Positions 1 through 9,093 of a stretch of 64,000 nucleotides of DNA are shown here, one piece after another. The position numbers and the translations under genes are program-made. The DNA lies in assembly GCA_029007435.1 (NCBI GenBank), contig JAQXHU010000079.1, positions 1-64,000 on the forward strand. Direction: 5' to 3'. How positions within the stretch are numbered: the stretch's first letter is position 1; the number at the start of each line of letters is the position of its first letter. This DNA is from Bacteroidales bacterium (GTDB lineage Bacteria > Bacteroidota > Bacteroidia > Bacteroidales > UBA932). The notes beneath the pieces were generated by a model. It was not told the DNA's origin and ran no database searches. It saw only the letters and a program-made list of their open reading frames with translations.

Positions 1-354
1 CTTGTGAAACTGGACATCCTCCTCAACGGAGATCCGGCCGACGCGCTGTCATCACTCATCCACGAGGACCACGCATACGATTTCGGAAGAAAAATCTGCC
101 TCAAGCTGAAAGACCTGATCCCGAGACAGCAGTTCGACATCGCCATACAGGCCGCCATCGGCGCCAAAATCATAGCCAGGGAGACAGTCCGCCAGGTTCG
201 CAAGGACGTGACAGCCAAATGTTACGGAGGAGACGTGACACGAAAGAGGAAACTGCTTGAGAAGCAGAAAGAAGGAAAGAAGAGGATGAGACAGATAGGC
301 ACCGTGCAGGTTCCGCAGAGCGCATTTATGGCCGTGCTCAAACTCGACTCTTAA
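1..354 (+). CDS. lepA: Elongation factor 4 (LepA), C-terminal end only
   Basis: The reading frame is open at the left edge, so only about the last 117 residues are present. LepA is a ribosome-binding GTPase that acts on elongating or stalled ribosomes. What is visible is the LepA-specific C-terminal domain: a stretch beginning [20 protein letters not shown], then the conserved [20 protein letters not shown] region and the basic [20 protein letters not shown] tail typical of LepA and absent from EF-G. The GTPase domains lie outside the window. The GTG at position 4 is an internal valine, not a start. A glycosyltransferase gene follows after 13 bases on the same strand. Confidence 0.97.
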   Translation, partial: LVKLDILLNGDPADALSSLIHEDHAYDFGRKICLKLKDLIPRQQFDIAIQAAIGAKIIARETVRQVRKDVTAKCYGGDVTRKRKLLEKQKEGKKRMRQIGTVQVPQSAFMAVLKLDS

Positions 355-367
355 TAAAGCCGACATT

Positions 368-1210
368 ATGCAGCAGAAAGCCGCCATACTCCTGACTGTG
401 CATAACCGGAGGATAAAGACTCTGGAGTGCCTGAAAGTCTGCTACCAGCAGATTGATGCGATGAAAGCCGAGGGCGAATACGCCTTCAAGGTCTATATGG
501 TCGATGACGGAAGCACTGACGGAACCTCCGAGGCTGTAAAAGAGACATTCCCGCAGACTGTGGTAATAAGGGGCAGCGGAGGGCTGTTCTGGAACCAGGG
601 AATGCGGCTCGCCTGGGAAAAGGCAAGCGAAGACGATCCTGATTTCTATCTGTGGATCAATGACGACACAGTGCTGTATGAAGGCGCTATAGCCTGCCTT
701 ATGGAGACATCTTCTTTCCTGAGACACAGGGCGATAGTGGTCGGAACTGCTGAGTCGGCGGATGGGAAACTCAGCTACGGTGGACGGACCAAGTACGGAA
801 AAATAGTCGAACCGGACACCACGCTTCCTGTCACCTGCCAGACCTTCAACGGAAATCTTGTGCTTATTCCCCACTATGTTTTCAGACTTGTCGGAAATCT
901 GGACGAGCATTACCAGCACAGCTTCGGAGACTACGATTACGGTGTGCGCGCAGGCCGGCTGAATATTGTCTGTGTGGTCGCTCCCGGCGTGCTTTGCAGA
1001 TGCGACCGCAATCCTGGCGTGCCGAAATGGAAGAACAGGCAGTATCCTCTGTCAGAAAGGATTGCAAGTTTAAGAGGACCCAAGGGCAGGCCTCCTAAAG
1101 AGCAGTTCCTGTATGACTGCCGGAGCCGGAGCATAGTATTCGCCATCGCACATTACACTTCGATTTTCCTCCAGGTCCTTTTCCCTAGAAAATACAATGA
1201 CAATGAATAA
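368..1210 (+). CDS. Family 2 glycosyltransferase
   Basis: A 280-residue GT-A glycosyltransferase expected to transfer a sugar from a nucleotide-sugar donor to a cell-surface glycan. Near the N-terminus is ILLTVHNRR, followed by VDDGSTDGT (DDG at 46-48) and WINDD (NDD at 98-100), the aspartates that bind nucleotide and metal in this family. The YQHSFGDYDYGVRA stretch near residue 190 matches the usual acceptor-site D-Y-D region. No membrane anchor is obvious apart from a weakly hydrophobic C-terminus. The gene sits between lepA and menA and overlaps the menA start by 14 bases, so the two are probably co-transcribed. No other surface-polysaccharide genes are next to it, and the acceptor is unknown. 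Confidence 0.9.
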   Translation: MQQKAAILLTVHNRRIKTLECLKVCYQQIDAMKAEGEYAFKVYMVDDGSTDGTSEAVKETFPQTVVIRGSGGLFWNQGMRLAWEKASEDDPDFYLWINDDTVLYEGAIACLMETSSFLRHRAIVVGTAESADGKLSYGGRTKYGKIVEPDTTLPVTCQTFNGNLVLIPHYVFRLVGNLDEHYQHSFGDYDYGVRAGRLNIVCVVAPGVLCRCDRNPGVPKWKNRQYPLSERIASLRGPKGRPPKEQFLYDCRSRSIVFAIAHYTSIFLQVLFPRKYNDNE

Positions 1211-2117
1211 AATATCTTTTTATATCAATTCAATGAGATTGAGGACATTGCCTCTTTCCCTCGCCGGCGTGGTGCTTGGAATAATGCTGGCCGCTTCGGA
1301 TTATCGTGTAAGCTGGCCGGTGATACTGCTGATTCTGCTCACCACTGTATGCCTCCAGATTCTGTGCAACATCTGCAATGAACTCGGAGACACCCTCAGC
1401 GGAGTGGACGGCGAAGGACGCTCAGGCCCGATGTATTCGCTCGGAGAAGGCGGGCTGACAGTCAGGGAGATGAAATGGTTCATCGGAGTTATGGTCGTCT
1501 GCTGCATAGCAAGCGGGCTGCTTATGATCAGGGCTTCCTTCGGGACACTGCTGGACCTTGAGCCCATCTGCCTGATGATGCTCGGAGCAGCAGCGATAAG
1601 CGGGGCGATAAAATACACCCTTGGACGCAATCCATACGGTTACAGGGGATTGGGAGACATCTCGGTTTTCATATTTTTCGGGATTGTCTCCGTGCTTGGC
1701 TCTTACTTCGTCGCAGCGAGGGCTCTTCCGACCTGGATAATGGTTCTTCCGGCCTGCTCCATAGGATTGTTCAGCGTTGGAGTATTGAATGTCAACAATA
1801 TACGTGATATGAAATCTGACGAGGGACTGAGAATGACAGTGCCTCTGCGCATCGGGGAGAGACGCGCGAAGATATATCATACGGTGCTTGTTGCAGGTGG
1901 ATGGCTATGCCTGATTGCATTCAACCTTCTGCGTTTCCAGGATCCGTGGCATTATCTCGGATTCATAACATTGCCGCTGTACATTGTACATCTCCGCGGC
2001 GTATGGACCCGTTCCGGAAGCACTCTGGACCCGATGCTGCCTATGCTGGTAATGTCCACGTTCGTCCTGGCCCTGCTCACGGGTTTCGGCTATTTAGAGT
2101 TCCTACTATGTCAATAA
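1197..2117 (+). CDS. menA: 1,4-dihydroxy-2-naphthoate polyprenyltransferase (MenA)
   Basis: A UbiA-superfamily integral membrane prenyltransferase of 306 residues that joins a polyprenyl chain to 1,4-dihydroxy-2-naphthoate to give demethylmenaquinone. The first Asp-rich motif is NICNELGDTLSGVDGEGR (residues 58-75) and the second is NNIRDMKSDEG (about 201-211). Both bind Mg-pyrophosphate in UbiA enzymes. Eight or nine hydrophobic segments are visible. The start ATG at 1197 overlaps the glycosyltransferase end; a second ATG at 1203 is equally possible. menG, which performs the next step, lies 1.7 kb downstream on the same strand, which supports MenA over other UbiA members. Confidence 0.93.
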   Translation: MTMNKISFYINSMRLRTLPLSLAGVVLGIMLAASDYRVSWPVILLILLTTVCLQILCNICNELGDTLSGVDGEGRSGPMYSLGEGGLTVREMKWFIGVMVVCCIASGLLMIRASFGTLLDLEPICLMMLGAAAISGAIKYTLGRNPYGYRGLGDISVFIFFGIVSVLGSYFVAARALPTWIMVLPACSIGLFSVGVLNVNNIRDMKSDEGLRMTVPLRIGERRAKIYHTVLVAGGWLCLIAFNLLRFQDPWHYLGFITLPLYIVHLRGVWTRSGSTLDPMLPMLVMSTFVLALLTGFGYLEFLLCQ

Positions 2118-2200
2118 CGCAGGCCTTTGGCAGAAAACAGACACGTCGCGATTGAAATACAGTTATCAGCAACTTGCAAATTATAAAACAACATAGCGGT

Positions 2201-3166
2201 ATGACCATTGAATATCCCGGAACATTCTGGAAAGATTACGAGCTGGTAGATTCCGGCGAAGGCGAGAAACTGGAAAGATTCGGCAACTATTACATAATCC
2301 GTCCTGAGCCCAAAGCATTGTGGAACAAAACATTGACCACAGAGCAATGGGAACGTGCGGCTCATACCCGTTTCCGTCCCGGCGCCGGATTCGGTAAAGC
2401 AGGGAAAGAGGACAGCGGCACCTGGGAGAGGCTCAAACACTCTGATGACCAATGGTATATAAAATACAACGGGGCGCAGAAAGGGCTCAATTTCTCATTG
2501 CGCCTCGGTCTCACCTCATTCAAACACGTCGGCGTTTTCCCGGAGCAGGCTTCCAACTGGGAATACATCTACCGGGAGACCTCCAGACTCGTCAACAATA
2601 CGCCTGACGGAGTCCAGAAGCCCAAAGTACTGAATCTCTTCGCATATACCGGAGCCGCCTCTCTTGCGGCCAAGGCAGCGGGCGCTGACGTGACACATCT
2701 TGACTCGGTCAGGCAGGTAGTGACCTGGGCCCGCGGAAATATGGAGAACAGCCATCTTGACGGCATCCGTTGGGTTGTGGAAGACGCTATGAAATTCGCC
2801 CGCAGAGAAGCCCGCAGGGGAAATACCTATCAAGGCATCATACTTGACCCTCCGGCTTACGGACACGGTCCTGACGGGGAGAAATGGAAGCTGGACGAAT
2901 GCCTCTTCGATATGATGAAATGCGTCAGCTCGATACTTGCTCCGAAAGACAGCTTTATGGTGCTGAACCTGTATTCCAACGGGTTCTCCCCGCTGCTCGG
3001 CGAAACTGTCGTCAGGGAAGCCTTCGGGCTCGGCGAGGATAATGCCGTCCCAGCCGGAGGCCTTGTTCCAGGCGACAGCACCAGGCTTGAATCCGGAGAG
3101 CTCGCACTGAAGGACAGAACCGGCAAAGCACTGCCTCTCAGCATATTTGTCAGACTCAGCAGATAA
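2201..3166 (+). CDS. SAM-dependent methyltransferase, RlmI/RlmK-like
   Basis: A class I methyltransferase of about 321 residues related to the RlmI/RlmK 23S rRNA cytosine/guanine methyltransferases but without the N-terminal PUA domain. The SAM-binding motif is LNLFAYTGAASLAAKAAGA and the catalytic-loop region is ILDPPAYGHG, with the DPPAY/F signature of RNA or protein N/C-methyltransferases. The frame extends to a TTG at 2174, but I chose the ATG at 2201 because the family starts close to the T-W-K-D-Y-E-L block seen here. It is preceded by menA (83-base gap) and followed by a lipoprotein. The target nucleotide cannot be told from sequence. Confidence 0.85.
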   Translation: MTIEYPGTFWKDYELVDSGEGEKLERFGNYYIIRPEPKALWNKTLTTEQWERAAHTRFRPGAGFGKAGKEDSGTWERLKHSDDQWYIKYNGAQKGLNFSLRLGLTSFKHVGVFPEQASNWEYIYRETSRLVNNTPDGVQKPKVLNLFAYTGAASLAAKAAGADVTHLDSVRQVVTWARGNMENSHLDGIRWVVEDAMKFARREARRGNTYQGIILDPPAYGHGPDGEKWKLDECLFDMMKCVSSILAPKDSFMVLNLYSNGFSPLLGETVVREAFGLGEDNAVPAGGLVPGDSTRLESGELALKDRTGKALPLSIFVRLSR

Positions 3167-3190
3167 TGACCATAACTAAACTATATTATT

Positions 3191-3832
3191 ATGAGAACTT
3201 CAACATTTATCAGAACAATTTCAGGAGCGGCATTAATTGCCGCCTGCATATCCTGCAGAACTGAATTTCAGGAAAAAGAACTCACCGGTATCTGGGTACA
3301 GCCGGTTCCGGGAATGTCCATTGTCCAGGGGATGGAGCTGGTTGAGGGTGGCGCCGCAAGAGCTGTCAACACGTCCACATTGCTGTACGACAGCTGGAAA
3401 CTTGACAGGAACAACCTCATTCTCAACGGAAAAAGCATCGGAAACGGAGTCACTTCCGAATTCTCCGACACCCTCGCCATTGTCAAAGTGACCGCCGACA
3501 GTCTCGTCCTTATGAAAGGCACCCTGCGCCTAGGATATCGAAAATCCATCGAGGACTGCGGATTCTCCGCAAATCCCGGGACAATAATGAAAGGCACAGT
3601 GACTTTCGGCCCGGAGGTCCGCCTGTTCCGCCCTGAAGGAGAGGAAAGAACATACTGGATTATTGACAAATCCGGATATCTCCAGATAAAATACAACGAA
3701 TCCGGGATGTCCGAATGGTCAGCCGGGGCCGAACTGGAACTGAAAGAGGTTGACAGCACGGCTTCAGAATTCGGAAAAGAATATGACGGCACATTCCAAG
3801 TGCTCAGAATCATCAGTATATCAAACAATTAA
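3191..3832 (+). CDS. Predicted lipoprotein, lipocalin-like/NlpE-type fold
   Basis: A 213-residue exported lipoprotein with a hydrophobic N-terminus and a lipobox-like ISC at about residue 22, although Cys19 is also possible. The mature N-terminal half begins LTGIWVQPVPG and has the alternating strands of Bacteroidota lipocalin-like proteins. The C-terminal half contains KGTVTFGPEVRLFRPEGEER followed by YWIIDKSG. That resembles the C-terminal OB-type domain of NlpE-like proteins, which sense envelope stress in other bacteria. The family assignment is by eye and tentative. It lies 24 bases after the methyltransferase and 6 bases before menG, so it is in the same operon. Confidence 0.75.
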   Translation: MRTSTFIRTISGAALIAACISCRTEFQEKELTGIWVQPVPGMSIVQGMELVEGGAARAVNTSTLLYDSWKLDRNNLILNGKSIGNGVTSEFSDTLAIVKVTADSLVLMKGTLRLGYRKSIEDCGFSANPGTIMKGTVTFGPEVRLFRPEGEERTYWIIDKSGYLQIKYNESGMSEWSAGAELELKEVDSTASEFGKEYDGTFQVLRIISISNN

Positions 3833-3838
3833 AGACCT

Positions 3839-4591
3839 ATGCCACGCAAAGAGAAAATCCGCGAGATGTTTGACGGAATCGCGACCGACTACGACAGACT
3901 GAACCACATTATGTCTCTGGACATTGACAAGACCTGGCGCAGGCGGGCGCTGAAGCGGATTTTCAATGCGGAGGCGGGCAGACCTATGGAAATCCTGGAC
4001 ATAGCCTGCGGGACAGGCGATTTTTCTATCGCAATCGCCAGGGAAATGCTCAGAAGAAACGTAGCCGGAGGTTCACGTGAACTCACAGGCCACGTCACCG
4101 GAGTTGACCTGTCTGAAGGGATGCTTGAGGTGATGCGGAAGAAATTGGACGCAGAGGGTCTGAATGACATTATCTCCTGTGAAACAGGCGATTGCGAAAA
4201 TCTGCGTTTCAGCGGTGATTGCTTTGACAGGGTGACAGTCGCATTCGGAGTCAGGAATTTCGAGAACAGGGGAAAAGGCCTGAAAGAAATCCTGCGGGTG
4301 CTCAAACCTGGCGGACGGCTCATTATTCTGGAACTCTCCGTGCCGTCAAACGCTTTCTTCCGCTGGCTATTCAATCTGTATTTCCTTAATATTCTGCCAG
4401 TTATAGGCGGGAAAGTGTCCGGTGACAAGGCCGCATACAAATACCTTCCGGCGTCAGTCCTGAATTTTCCCGGGAAGAAAGAATTCACAGGCACATTGAA
4501 AGAATGCGGGTTCATCAATGTCACCCACAAAGCATTCACACTCGGAGTGTGCCGTATGTACACAGGAGAAAAGCCCTCTACTCAACCCTGA
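3839..4591 (+). CDS. menG: Demethylmenaquinone methyltransferase (MenG/UbiE)
   Basis: A 250-residue class I methyltransferase that makes menaquinone from demethylmenaquinone with SAM. The N-terminal block IREMFDGIATDYDRLNHIMS is the family signature, followed by the SAM motif LDIACGTGDFSIA, the GVDLSEGMLEV motif, VAFGVRNFENR and LKPGGRLIILELS. This order is specific to UbiE/MenG. With menA three genes upstream it completes the last two steps of menaquinone synthesis, the usual respiratory quinone in Bacteroidota. Its last 14 bases overlap the end of the convergent phosphatase gene on the other strand, so no dedicated terminator fits between them. Confidence 0.96.
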   Translation: MPRKEKIREMFDGIATDYDRLNHIMSLDIDKTWRRRALKRIFNAEAGRPMEILDIACGTGDFSIAIAREMLRRNVAGGSRELTGHVTGVDLSEGMLEVMRKKLDAEGLNDIISCETGDCENLRFSGDCFDRVTVAFGVRNFENRGKGLKEILRVLKPGGRLIILELSVPSNAFFRWLFNLYFLNILPVIGGKVSGDKAAYKYLPASVLNFPGKKEFTGTLKECGFINVTHKAFTLGVCRMYTGEKPSTQP

Positions 4592-5627
4592 AAGTCACCA
4601 AAAGTCCCTTGTGGTCAGAAGGCCATACGCCGGCAGGTAGCAGGAACGGGTCCTCTGAGGTCTCTTTCTCGCGCCTTGACTCAACGATGCTGCCGTCCGG
4701 TCCGAATATGACGGCATCCACAAGTTTCAGGGAAGGGTCAGGATAATAGAAAATGTAGTCAATCCTTTCACGTTCATCACTTTTCGGAGCCCAGGCAAGC
4801 TGTCCCATAGTCGCAAGCGGGGTATCCGCCGGAATTGTGAAGCCAGGATGCGTCACCGGATCTGGATAAACTGCCCTGTAGGTGTCAACGAAACCGGCAT
4901 TGTCCAGAAGAGTTGTCACAGTCCACGGTATAATCATTCCGCGGTGGCCGTATATGTCCTTTGTCTCCCTGGTCCAGTCAAGGTGCGAAGGCTCGTTCAA
5001 ATCGCCTCCCAAAATGACGAACCGGCCGGCCTCTATATCCTTCCGGGCACATTCGATGAAATTGCGCACCGCGTCGTCCCGCAGCGAAGAATCATTGACT
5101 GCAAGCACTTCCCCGACCGTCTCCGGATAAGGAATCTCCTCCCAGGTGGAACCGTGATAGCCGTAAACATTGTAATATGCGCAGTTAAGATAATCCAGAT
5201 GCGCGGTATATACAGCTATCTCCCGGCCTTTCACCGTGCTTGTCATACGGTAAACGCTTCCGTGGTCATCATTCAGCGGAAAGACAGTCAATGAATCAGT
5301 TATGGGATAACGGCTGAGCAGCCCGGAATCATAGCTCAAGAACGAATAGTAGGTCTCACCTTTCTCCCTTAGAGACTCCGTGATCCTGTCGCAGAAACGG
5401 GTTCCGTTGTAGTTGCGGACCTCGCTGAAAGTAACGAAATCCGGTTTGAGACGTACAATCTCGTCCACGATGGCTTCATATCCTCCCGGGATGACAGTGC
5501 CTTCCTGCCAGATATTCCATTGGAGCACTGTGAATTCCGCCGCTTGTTTATTCTCGGAGCAGGAGATTATGAGCGGCAATGCGAGAAACTGGGCCACTTT
5601 GAGCCCGATTTTAGCTATATTATTCAT
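4578..5627 (-). CDS. Endonuclease/exonuclease/phosphatase-family lipoprotein
   Basis: A lipoprotein of 349 residues in the EEP superfamily (DNase I, sphingomyelinase and inositol phosphatase relatives). The ATG at 5627 is chosen because it leads straight into a signal peptide ending LIISC (Cys23). An upstream in-frame start would add a basic leader that makes no sense. The metal-site motifs are in order: LQWNIW (Asn near 38), TFSEVR (Glu near 66), YTAHLD, LGGDLNEPSH and the C-terminal WPSDHKGL. The substrate could be phosphodiesters or sugar/lipid phosphates. Attachment to the membrane argues against a cytoplasmic DNA-repair role. It is the last gene of the long aro-suf run, 22 bases after sufD. 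Confidence 0.87.
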   Translation of the reverse strand: MNNIAKIGLKVAQFLALPLIISCSENKQAAEFTVLQWNIWQEGTVIPGGYEAIVDEIVRLKPDFVTFSEVRNYNGTRFCDRITESLREKGETYYSFLSYDSGLLSRYPITDSLTVFPLNDDHGSVYRMTSTVKGREIAVYTAHLDYLNCAYYNVYGYHGSTWEEIPYPETVGEVLAVNDSSLRDDAVRNFIECARKDIEAGRFVILGGDLNEPSHLDWTRETKDIYGHRGMIIPWTVTTLLDNAGFVDTYRAVYPDPVTHPGFTIPADTPLATMGQLAWAPKSDERERIDYIFYYPDPSLKLVDAVIFGPDGSIVESRREKETSEDPFLLPAGVWPSDHKGLLVTFRVE

Positions 5628-5649
5628 ATACAGTATATTAACAATAATC

Positions 5650-6405
5650 TTACAAGGATCGCACCGCCTCCTCCACTTTGGCGGAGAGGGTATCGTGAAG
5701 GTCAGCATCAGTAATCCCGGAAAGGACCGGGGCTATGAACGAAATCATCTGGAGCACACGGGCTTCCTTCTCCGGAATACCTCTTGAGCGCATATAGAAC
5801 TGCTCATCCTCATTGAGCTGCCCGACCGTGGCGCCGTGCGAGCATTTGACATCATCGGCATAAATCTCAAGCTGCGGCCTGGTCTCGGCGCGGGCATTCT
5901 CCGACACGACTAGATTGTGGTTTGTCTGATAGGCCTCGGTCTTCTGGGCATCCGGAGCCACCACTATCCTGCCGAAGAAATCCGCTTTCGACGAGCCTGC
6001 GGCGATTCCGTTGAACAACTGATAAGAAACACATTCCGGAACACGGTGACGGATGTCCGTACGGATAGAGACTTTGTCCTCCCCTCCGCAGACATACAAT
6101 CCGCTGACCCTGACTTCAGCCCCGCGTCCCACGATATCCACTGCGACATTCACATCCACGCTCACTCCAGGCAGCACGAGAATGACAATCTCCGCCCTGG
6201 AACCGGCCTCGGCCACAATGTTGGAAAACGGAAGCCCATCCTCCAATGAATCCGGACCAATAATATATGTTTCCGTAAACGTTTGTCCTTCTGATATTTC
6301 AAGCGTATCACCATTATGCGGAACAGGGCGTTCCACATAATGTCCGGCATCCACTTCAGGAGACGGGTCAAGCCGGGAAAGTATTTCGCTGTCCAACTGT
6401 CTCAT
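5650..6405 (-). CDS. sufD: Fe-S cluster scaffold protein SufD (short form)
   Basis: SufD forms the SufBC2D scaffold that builds Fe-S clusters. This copy is 251 residues from the ATG at 6405, against roughly 420-450 for typical SufD. The beta-helix core and C-terminal region are intact: RPQLEIYADDVKCSHGATVG, the conserved SufB/SufD block, then QLNEDEQFYMRSRGIPEKEA. The long N-terminal helical part is almost absent, reduced to about 40 residues. The start follows the sufC stop by 4 bases, so the shortness is not a mis-chosen start; sequence further upstream is occupied by sufC. Whether this is a natural short form in this lineage or a loss cannot be told here. Confidence 0.9.
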   Translation of the reverse strand: MRQLDSEILSRLDPSPEVDAGHYVERPVPHNGDTLEISEGQTFTETYIIGPDSLEDGLPFSNIVAEAGSRAEIVILVLPGVSVDVNVAVDIVGRGAEVRVSGLYVCGGEDKVSIRTDIRHRVPECVSYQLFNGIAAGSSKADFFGRIVVAPDAQKTEAYQTNHNLVVSENARAETRPQLEIYADDVKCSHGATVGQLNEDEQFYMRSRGIPEKEARVLQMISFIAPVLSGITDADLHDTLSAKVEEAVRSL

Positions 6406-6409
6406 CTCA

Positions 6410-7159
6410 TCAGAATATGTCGTAACCCTTTTCCTCAATCCTGTCAACAAGCTCCCTGCCGGCAGTCTCGACAATGCGGCCGTCTTTCAGGACGTGCACG
6501 ATATCCGGCACTATGTAGTCAAGCAGGCGCTTGTAGTGGGTGATGACAACTGCAGACTTCTCCGGAGTATGGAGTGACCTGACACCTTCAGCGACAATAC
6601 GGAGAGCGTCCACATCAAGTCCGCTGTCCGTCTCATCGAGAATTGCCAGCACCGGATCGAGCATCGCCATCTGGAAAATCTCGTTCCTTTTCTTCTCGCC
6701 GCCGGAGAATCCCACATTGACTTCCCTCTTCGCAAATTCAGGACGCATCTGGACAAACGCCATCTTCTCTTTCATAAGCTTCAGGAAATCACCGGCTTTC
6801 ATCGGTTCTTCACCCTGAGCCTTGCGTTTGGCATTGATGGCGGTCTTCATAAAATTCGTTATCGTCACACCCGGGATCTCGACAGGGTACTGGAACGACA
6901 TAAAGATGCCGGCCCAAGCTCTCTCCTCAGGGGTCATTGCGAGCAAGTCCTGCCCCATAAATGTGACAGTCCCCTCTGTAACTGTATATAAAGGCTTGCC
7001 TGTCAGTACGGAAGACAGCGTACTCTTGCCGGCTCCGTTCGGCCCCATCACAGCGTGAATCTCTCCCTTACGTATTGTCAGGTCTATTCCCTTCAATATC
7101 TCCCTGTCCCCGACAGATGCGTGAAGTCCGCTGATCTGCAGCAATATATCATTCGCCAT
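6410..7159 (-). CDS. sufC: Fe-S cluster assembly ATPase SufC
   Basis: The ABC-type ATPase of the SufBCD complex, about 249 residues from the ATG at 7159; an upstream in-frame start would add seven residues. Walker A is GPNGAGKST, the signature is GFSGGEKKRNE, and Walker B is LAILDETDSGLDVDAL. The SGLDVDALR and SVITHYKRLL-like region are SufC hallmarks that separate it from importer ATPases. No membrane segment is present, as expected for a cytosolic enzyme. It precedes sufD by 4 bases. sufB, normally adjacent, lies 2.6 kb upstream beyond two unrelated genes. Confidence 0.97.
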   Translation of the reverse strand: MANDILLQISGLHASVGDREILKGIDLTIRKGEIHAVMGPNGAGKSTLSSVLTGKPLYTVTEGTVTFMGQDLLAMTPEERAWAGIFMSFQYPVEIPGVTITNFMKTAINAKRKAQGEEPMKAGDFLKLMKEKMAFVQMRPEFAKREVNVGFSGGEKKRNEIFQMAMLDPVLAILDETDSGLDVDALRIVAEGVRSLHTPEKSAVVITHYKRLLDYIVPDIVHVLKDGRIVETAGRELVDRIEEKGYDIF

Positions 7160-7208
7160 AACTAGTATAATATATTTCAATCATACAAAGATAGCACAAA
7201 TATCGGTT

Positions 7209-9059
7209 CTATCTGACAAGATTGCCCTGGAAATCGACATCGAAAGAATTGAACGGGTCGAGAAGGGCGTCGATAAGGACAGCGTACTGGCCGCGGGTGA
7301 CAGCGGTTTCTGGCGAGAGACCTGACAGTCCGGCGGAATCAAGAGCAGCCTTCCAGGATTCTGACGCATCGGCGGAGATAGAAGAAACAATGGCGCGCAG
7401 GTCATCCGCAGTGAGATTTCCCTCGCCAATGCGGACCGGTTCAATTCCGTAATAATCATACAGATCCTTCACATCGGCCCAGTCCATAAGGGCTTCGGAA
7501 TGCAAGTCGGTGATATTGGACCATCCGACATTTTTGCCCTCCCCTTTGAGGATGCCCGTCGAGCCAATCCTCTGATATGCCTTGAAGACAGGGCTGGTGG
7601 CAGGAACGTCTATGTATGGCTGGAGATAGCATCCGGCTTCCAAAAGGTCATTCTGCACGCTCCTGATACTGACTTCTGACGGATGAATGTTCTTTTTCAC
7701 CGCTTCTGCAGCAAGAGCACCTGCCGCCTGGCCTATCTGGAGGACAACCGGCTGAAGCCTTGTCGAGCCGTTTGCTATATTGGACACTGATATCGATTTC
7801 TCCGCAACTATAAGATCCTCAATATCCTGCGGAACAAGTGCGCCCAATGGCAGTCCGAATGACGGAACCGGCCAGAAATAAAGGTTCGGCAATTGTTCTT
7901 CCCCAATGTAACGGGTATGATGATGGTCAATAGGATAATCCCCGACAGCGATATTCGTTCTGTAAAGGGTATAGTCATACGGCCTGGAGATATGATTGAA
8001 ATTGAATCTTACCTTGCCGTGGATTCTCCGGCTCTCCCTGTGATATGGAATGAACGGCAGAAGGTCTTCGGTAGGATATTCGTCGTCAGCAAGCCCAAGA
8101 TTGTTCATACCAAGCTGGTGCTGAAGGAAATAAACAAAGCAGAGAGTGAACTGCTTCGCCTTCTTGAGAGCTTCAGTGCGCTCCCCGGGGGTCATTTCTA
8201 TCAGATTGACATAATAATCATTGCCCTCTATAGGCCAGTTGATCATATATTTTCCGTTCGGAAGCTTGCCATAAGTTATCATCTTCTCCCGGGGCCAGAC
8301 ACGGTCCGGTTCTTTTGGATTGATACACATCGGGTTGTCACAGCAACAGGCGAACAGGGTGGAGTCGTAGCCGGCAGGCCTGTCCATCGTCACATCTCTT
8401 CCATAGTCTTTGAGTATCGCCACATAGGTCAGGTCCTGGACAATGTTGTTCGCCTGTTCCGGAGCTATCGGCTCTCCTGTCACCGAACGGTTTTCCATTC
8501 CGATATCATATTTCACCCCGCAGGCCTTGGCGACATCCCCGAGCTCCGTGGCGTCAATCAGTATTTTCGCATTGACAGTCAAGGATTTGCCATTCTGCTC
8601 AGCGATAATCTTCCATTCCCCGTCGGCAGTTCTGGTGATTTCTTTGACAGAAGTCTCTTTCCATATTGTGAGTGTCTCCTGTTCAGCGCACATCTCGTGG
8701 AATATCCTGTTGCCGACCGACGGCTCGAACTGGACATTGCTGACCCAGCCGGTCTTAAGGGAATCGAGCCCGCCATAATAGTCCGCAAGCCTGCTTTTGA
8801 ATTCACCCCATATGCCTCCTGCAAGGTTGTAGCAGCCGTCCGTCGCACTCACACCCGCGGATGTCAGCATACCACCCAGCCAGGGAAGTTCCTCAATGAT
8901 AAGGACATCCATACCCATAGAACTTGCCTGGACACCCGCAGTAACGCCGCTTGCACCTCCGCCGACAATAAGAACATCATACTCCTTATTGCCATTAGCA
9001 CAAGAAAACAAGGTTAACGAGAGGAGAGCGGCTACCGCATATTCAAAAACGAATCTCAT
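7209..9059 (-). CDS. FAD-dependent oxidoreductase lipoprotein
   Basis: A lipoprotein of 616 residues. The ATG at 9059 begins a signal peptide ending LTLFSC (Cys20). Directly after it is a Rossmann FAD-binding motif, VLIVGGGASGVTAG (33-38 core), with the LGGMLTSAGVSATDG block typical of the FAD_oxidored (PF12831) family. This family is common next to Bacteroidota glycan and secondary-metabolite genes, but most members lack a known substrate. The C-terminal 90 residues, with AVTRGQYAVLIDALLDPF, resemble an S-layer-homology-like domain, which fits surface display. The gene sits between pnuC (overlap with the longer upstream start only) and sufC, splitting the suf genes. No functional link to Fe-S assembly is evident. 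Confidence 0.87.
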   Translation of the reverse strand: MRFVFEYAVAALLSLTLFSCANGNKEYDVLIVGGGASGVTAGVQASSMGMDVLIIEELPWLGGMLTSAGVSATDGCYNLAGGIWGEFKSRLADYYGGLDSLKTGWVSNVQFEPSVGNRIFHEMCAEQETLTIWKETSVKEITRTADGEWKIIAEQNGKSLTVNAKILIDATELGDVAKACGVKYDIGMENRSVTGEPIAPEQANNIVQDLTYVAILKDYGRDVTMDRPAGYDSTLFACCCDNPMCINPKEPDRVWPREKMITYGKLPNGKYMINWPIEGNDYYVNLIEMTPGERTEALKKAKQFTLCFVYFLQHQLGMNNLGLADDEYPTEDLLPFIPYHRESRRIHGKVRFNFNHISRPYDYTLYRTNIAVGDYPIDHHHTRYIGEEQLPNLYFWPVPSFGLPLGALVPQDIEDLIVAEKSISVSNIANGSTRLQPVVLQIGQAAGALAAEAVKKNIHPSEVSIRSVQNDLLEAGCYLQPYIDVPATSPVFKAYQRIGSTGILKGEGKNVGWSNITDLHSEALMDWADVKDLYDYYGIEPVRIGEGNLTADDLRAIVSSISADASESWKAALDSAGLSGLSPETAVTRGQYAVLIDALLDPFNSFDVDFQGNLVR

Positions 9060-9093
9060 ATTTTTATATTTTGCAAAACCAATCAAACATCGG

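Noticed and set aside
7893..9017. Long + strand frame of 374 codons opposite the FAD oxidoreductase
   Set aside because: The minus-strand gene has clear FAD motifs and a signal peptide; the opposite frame has no recognisable motif and reflects codon bias.
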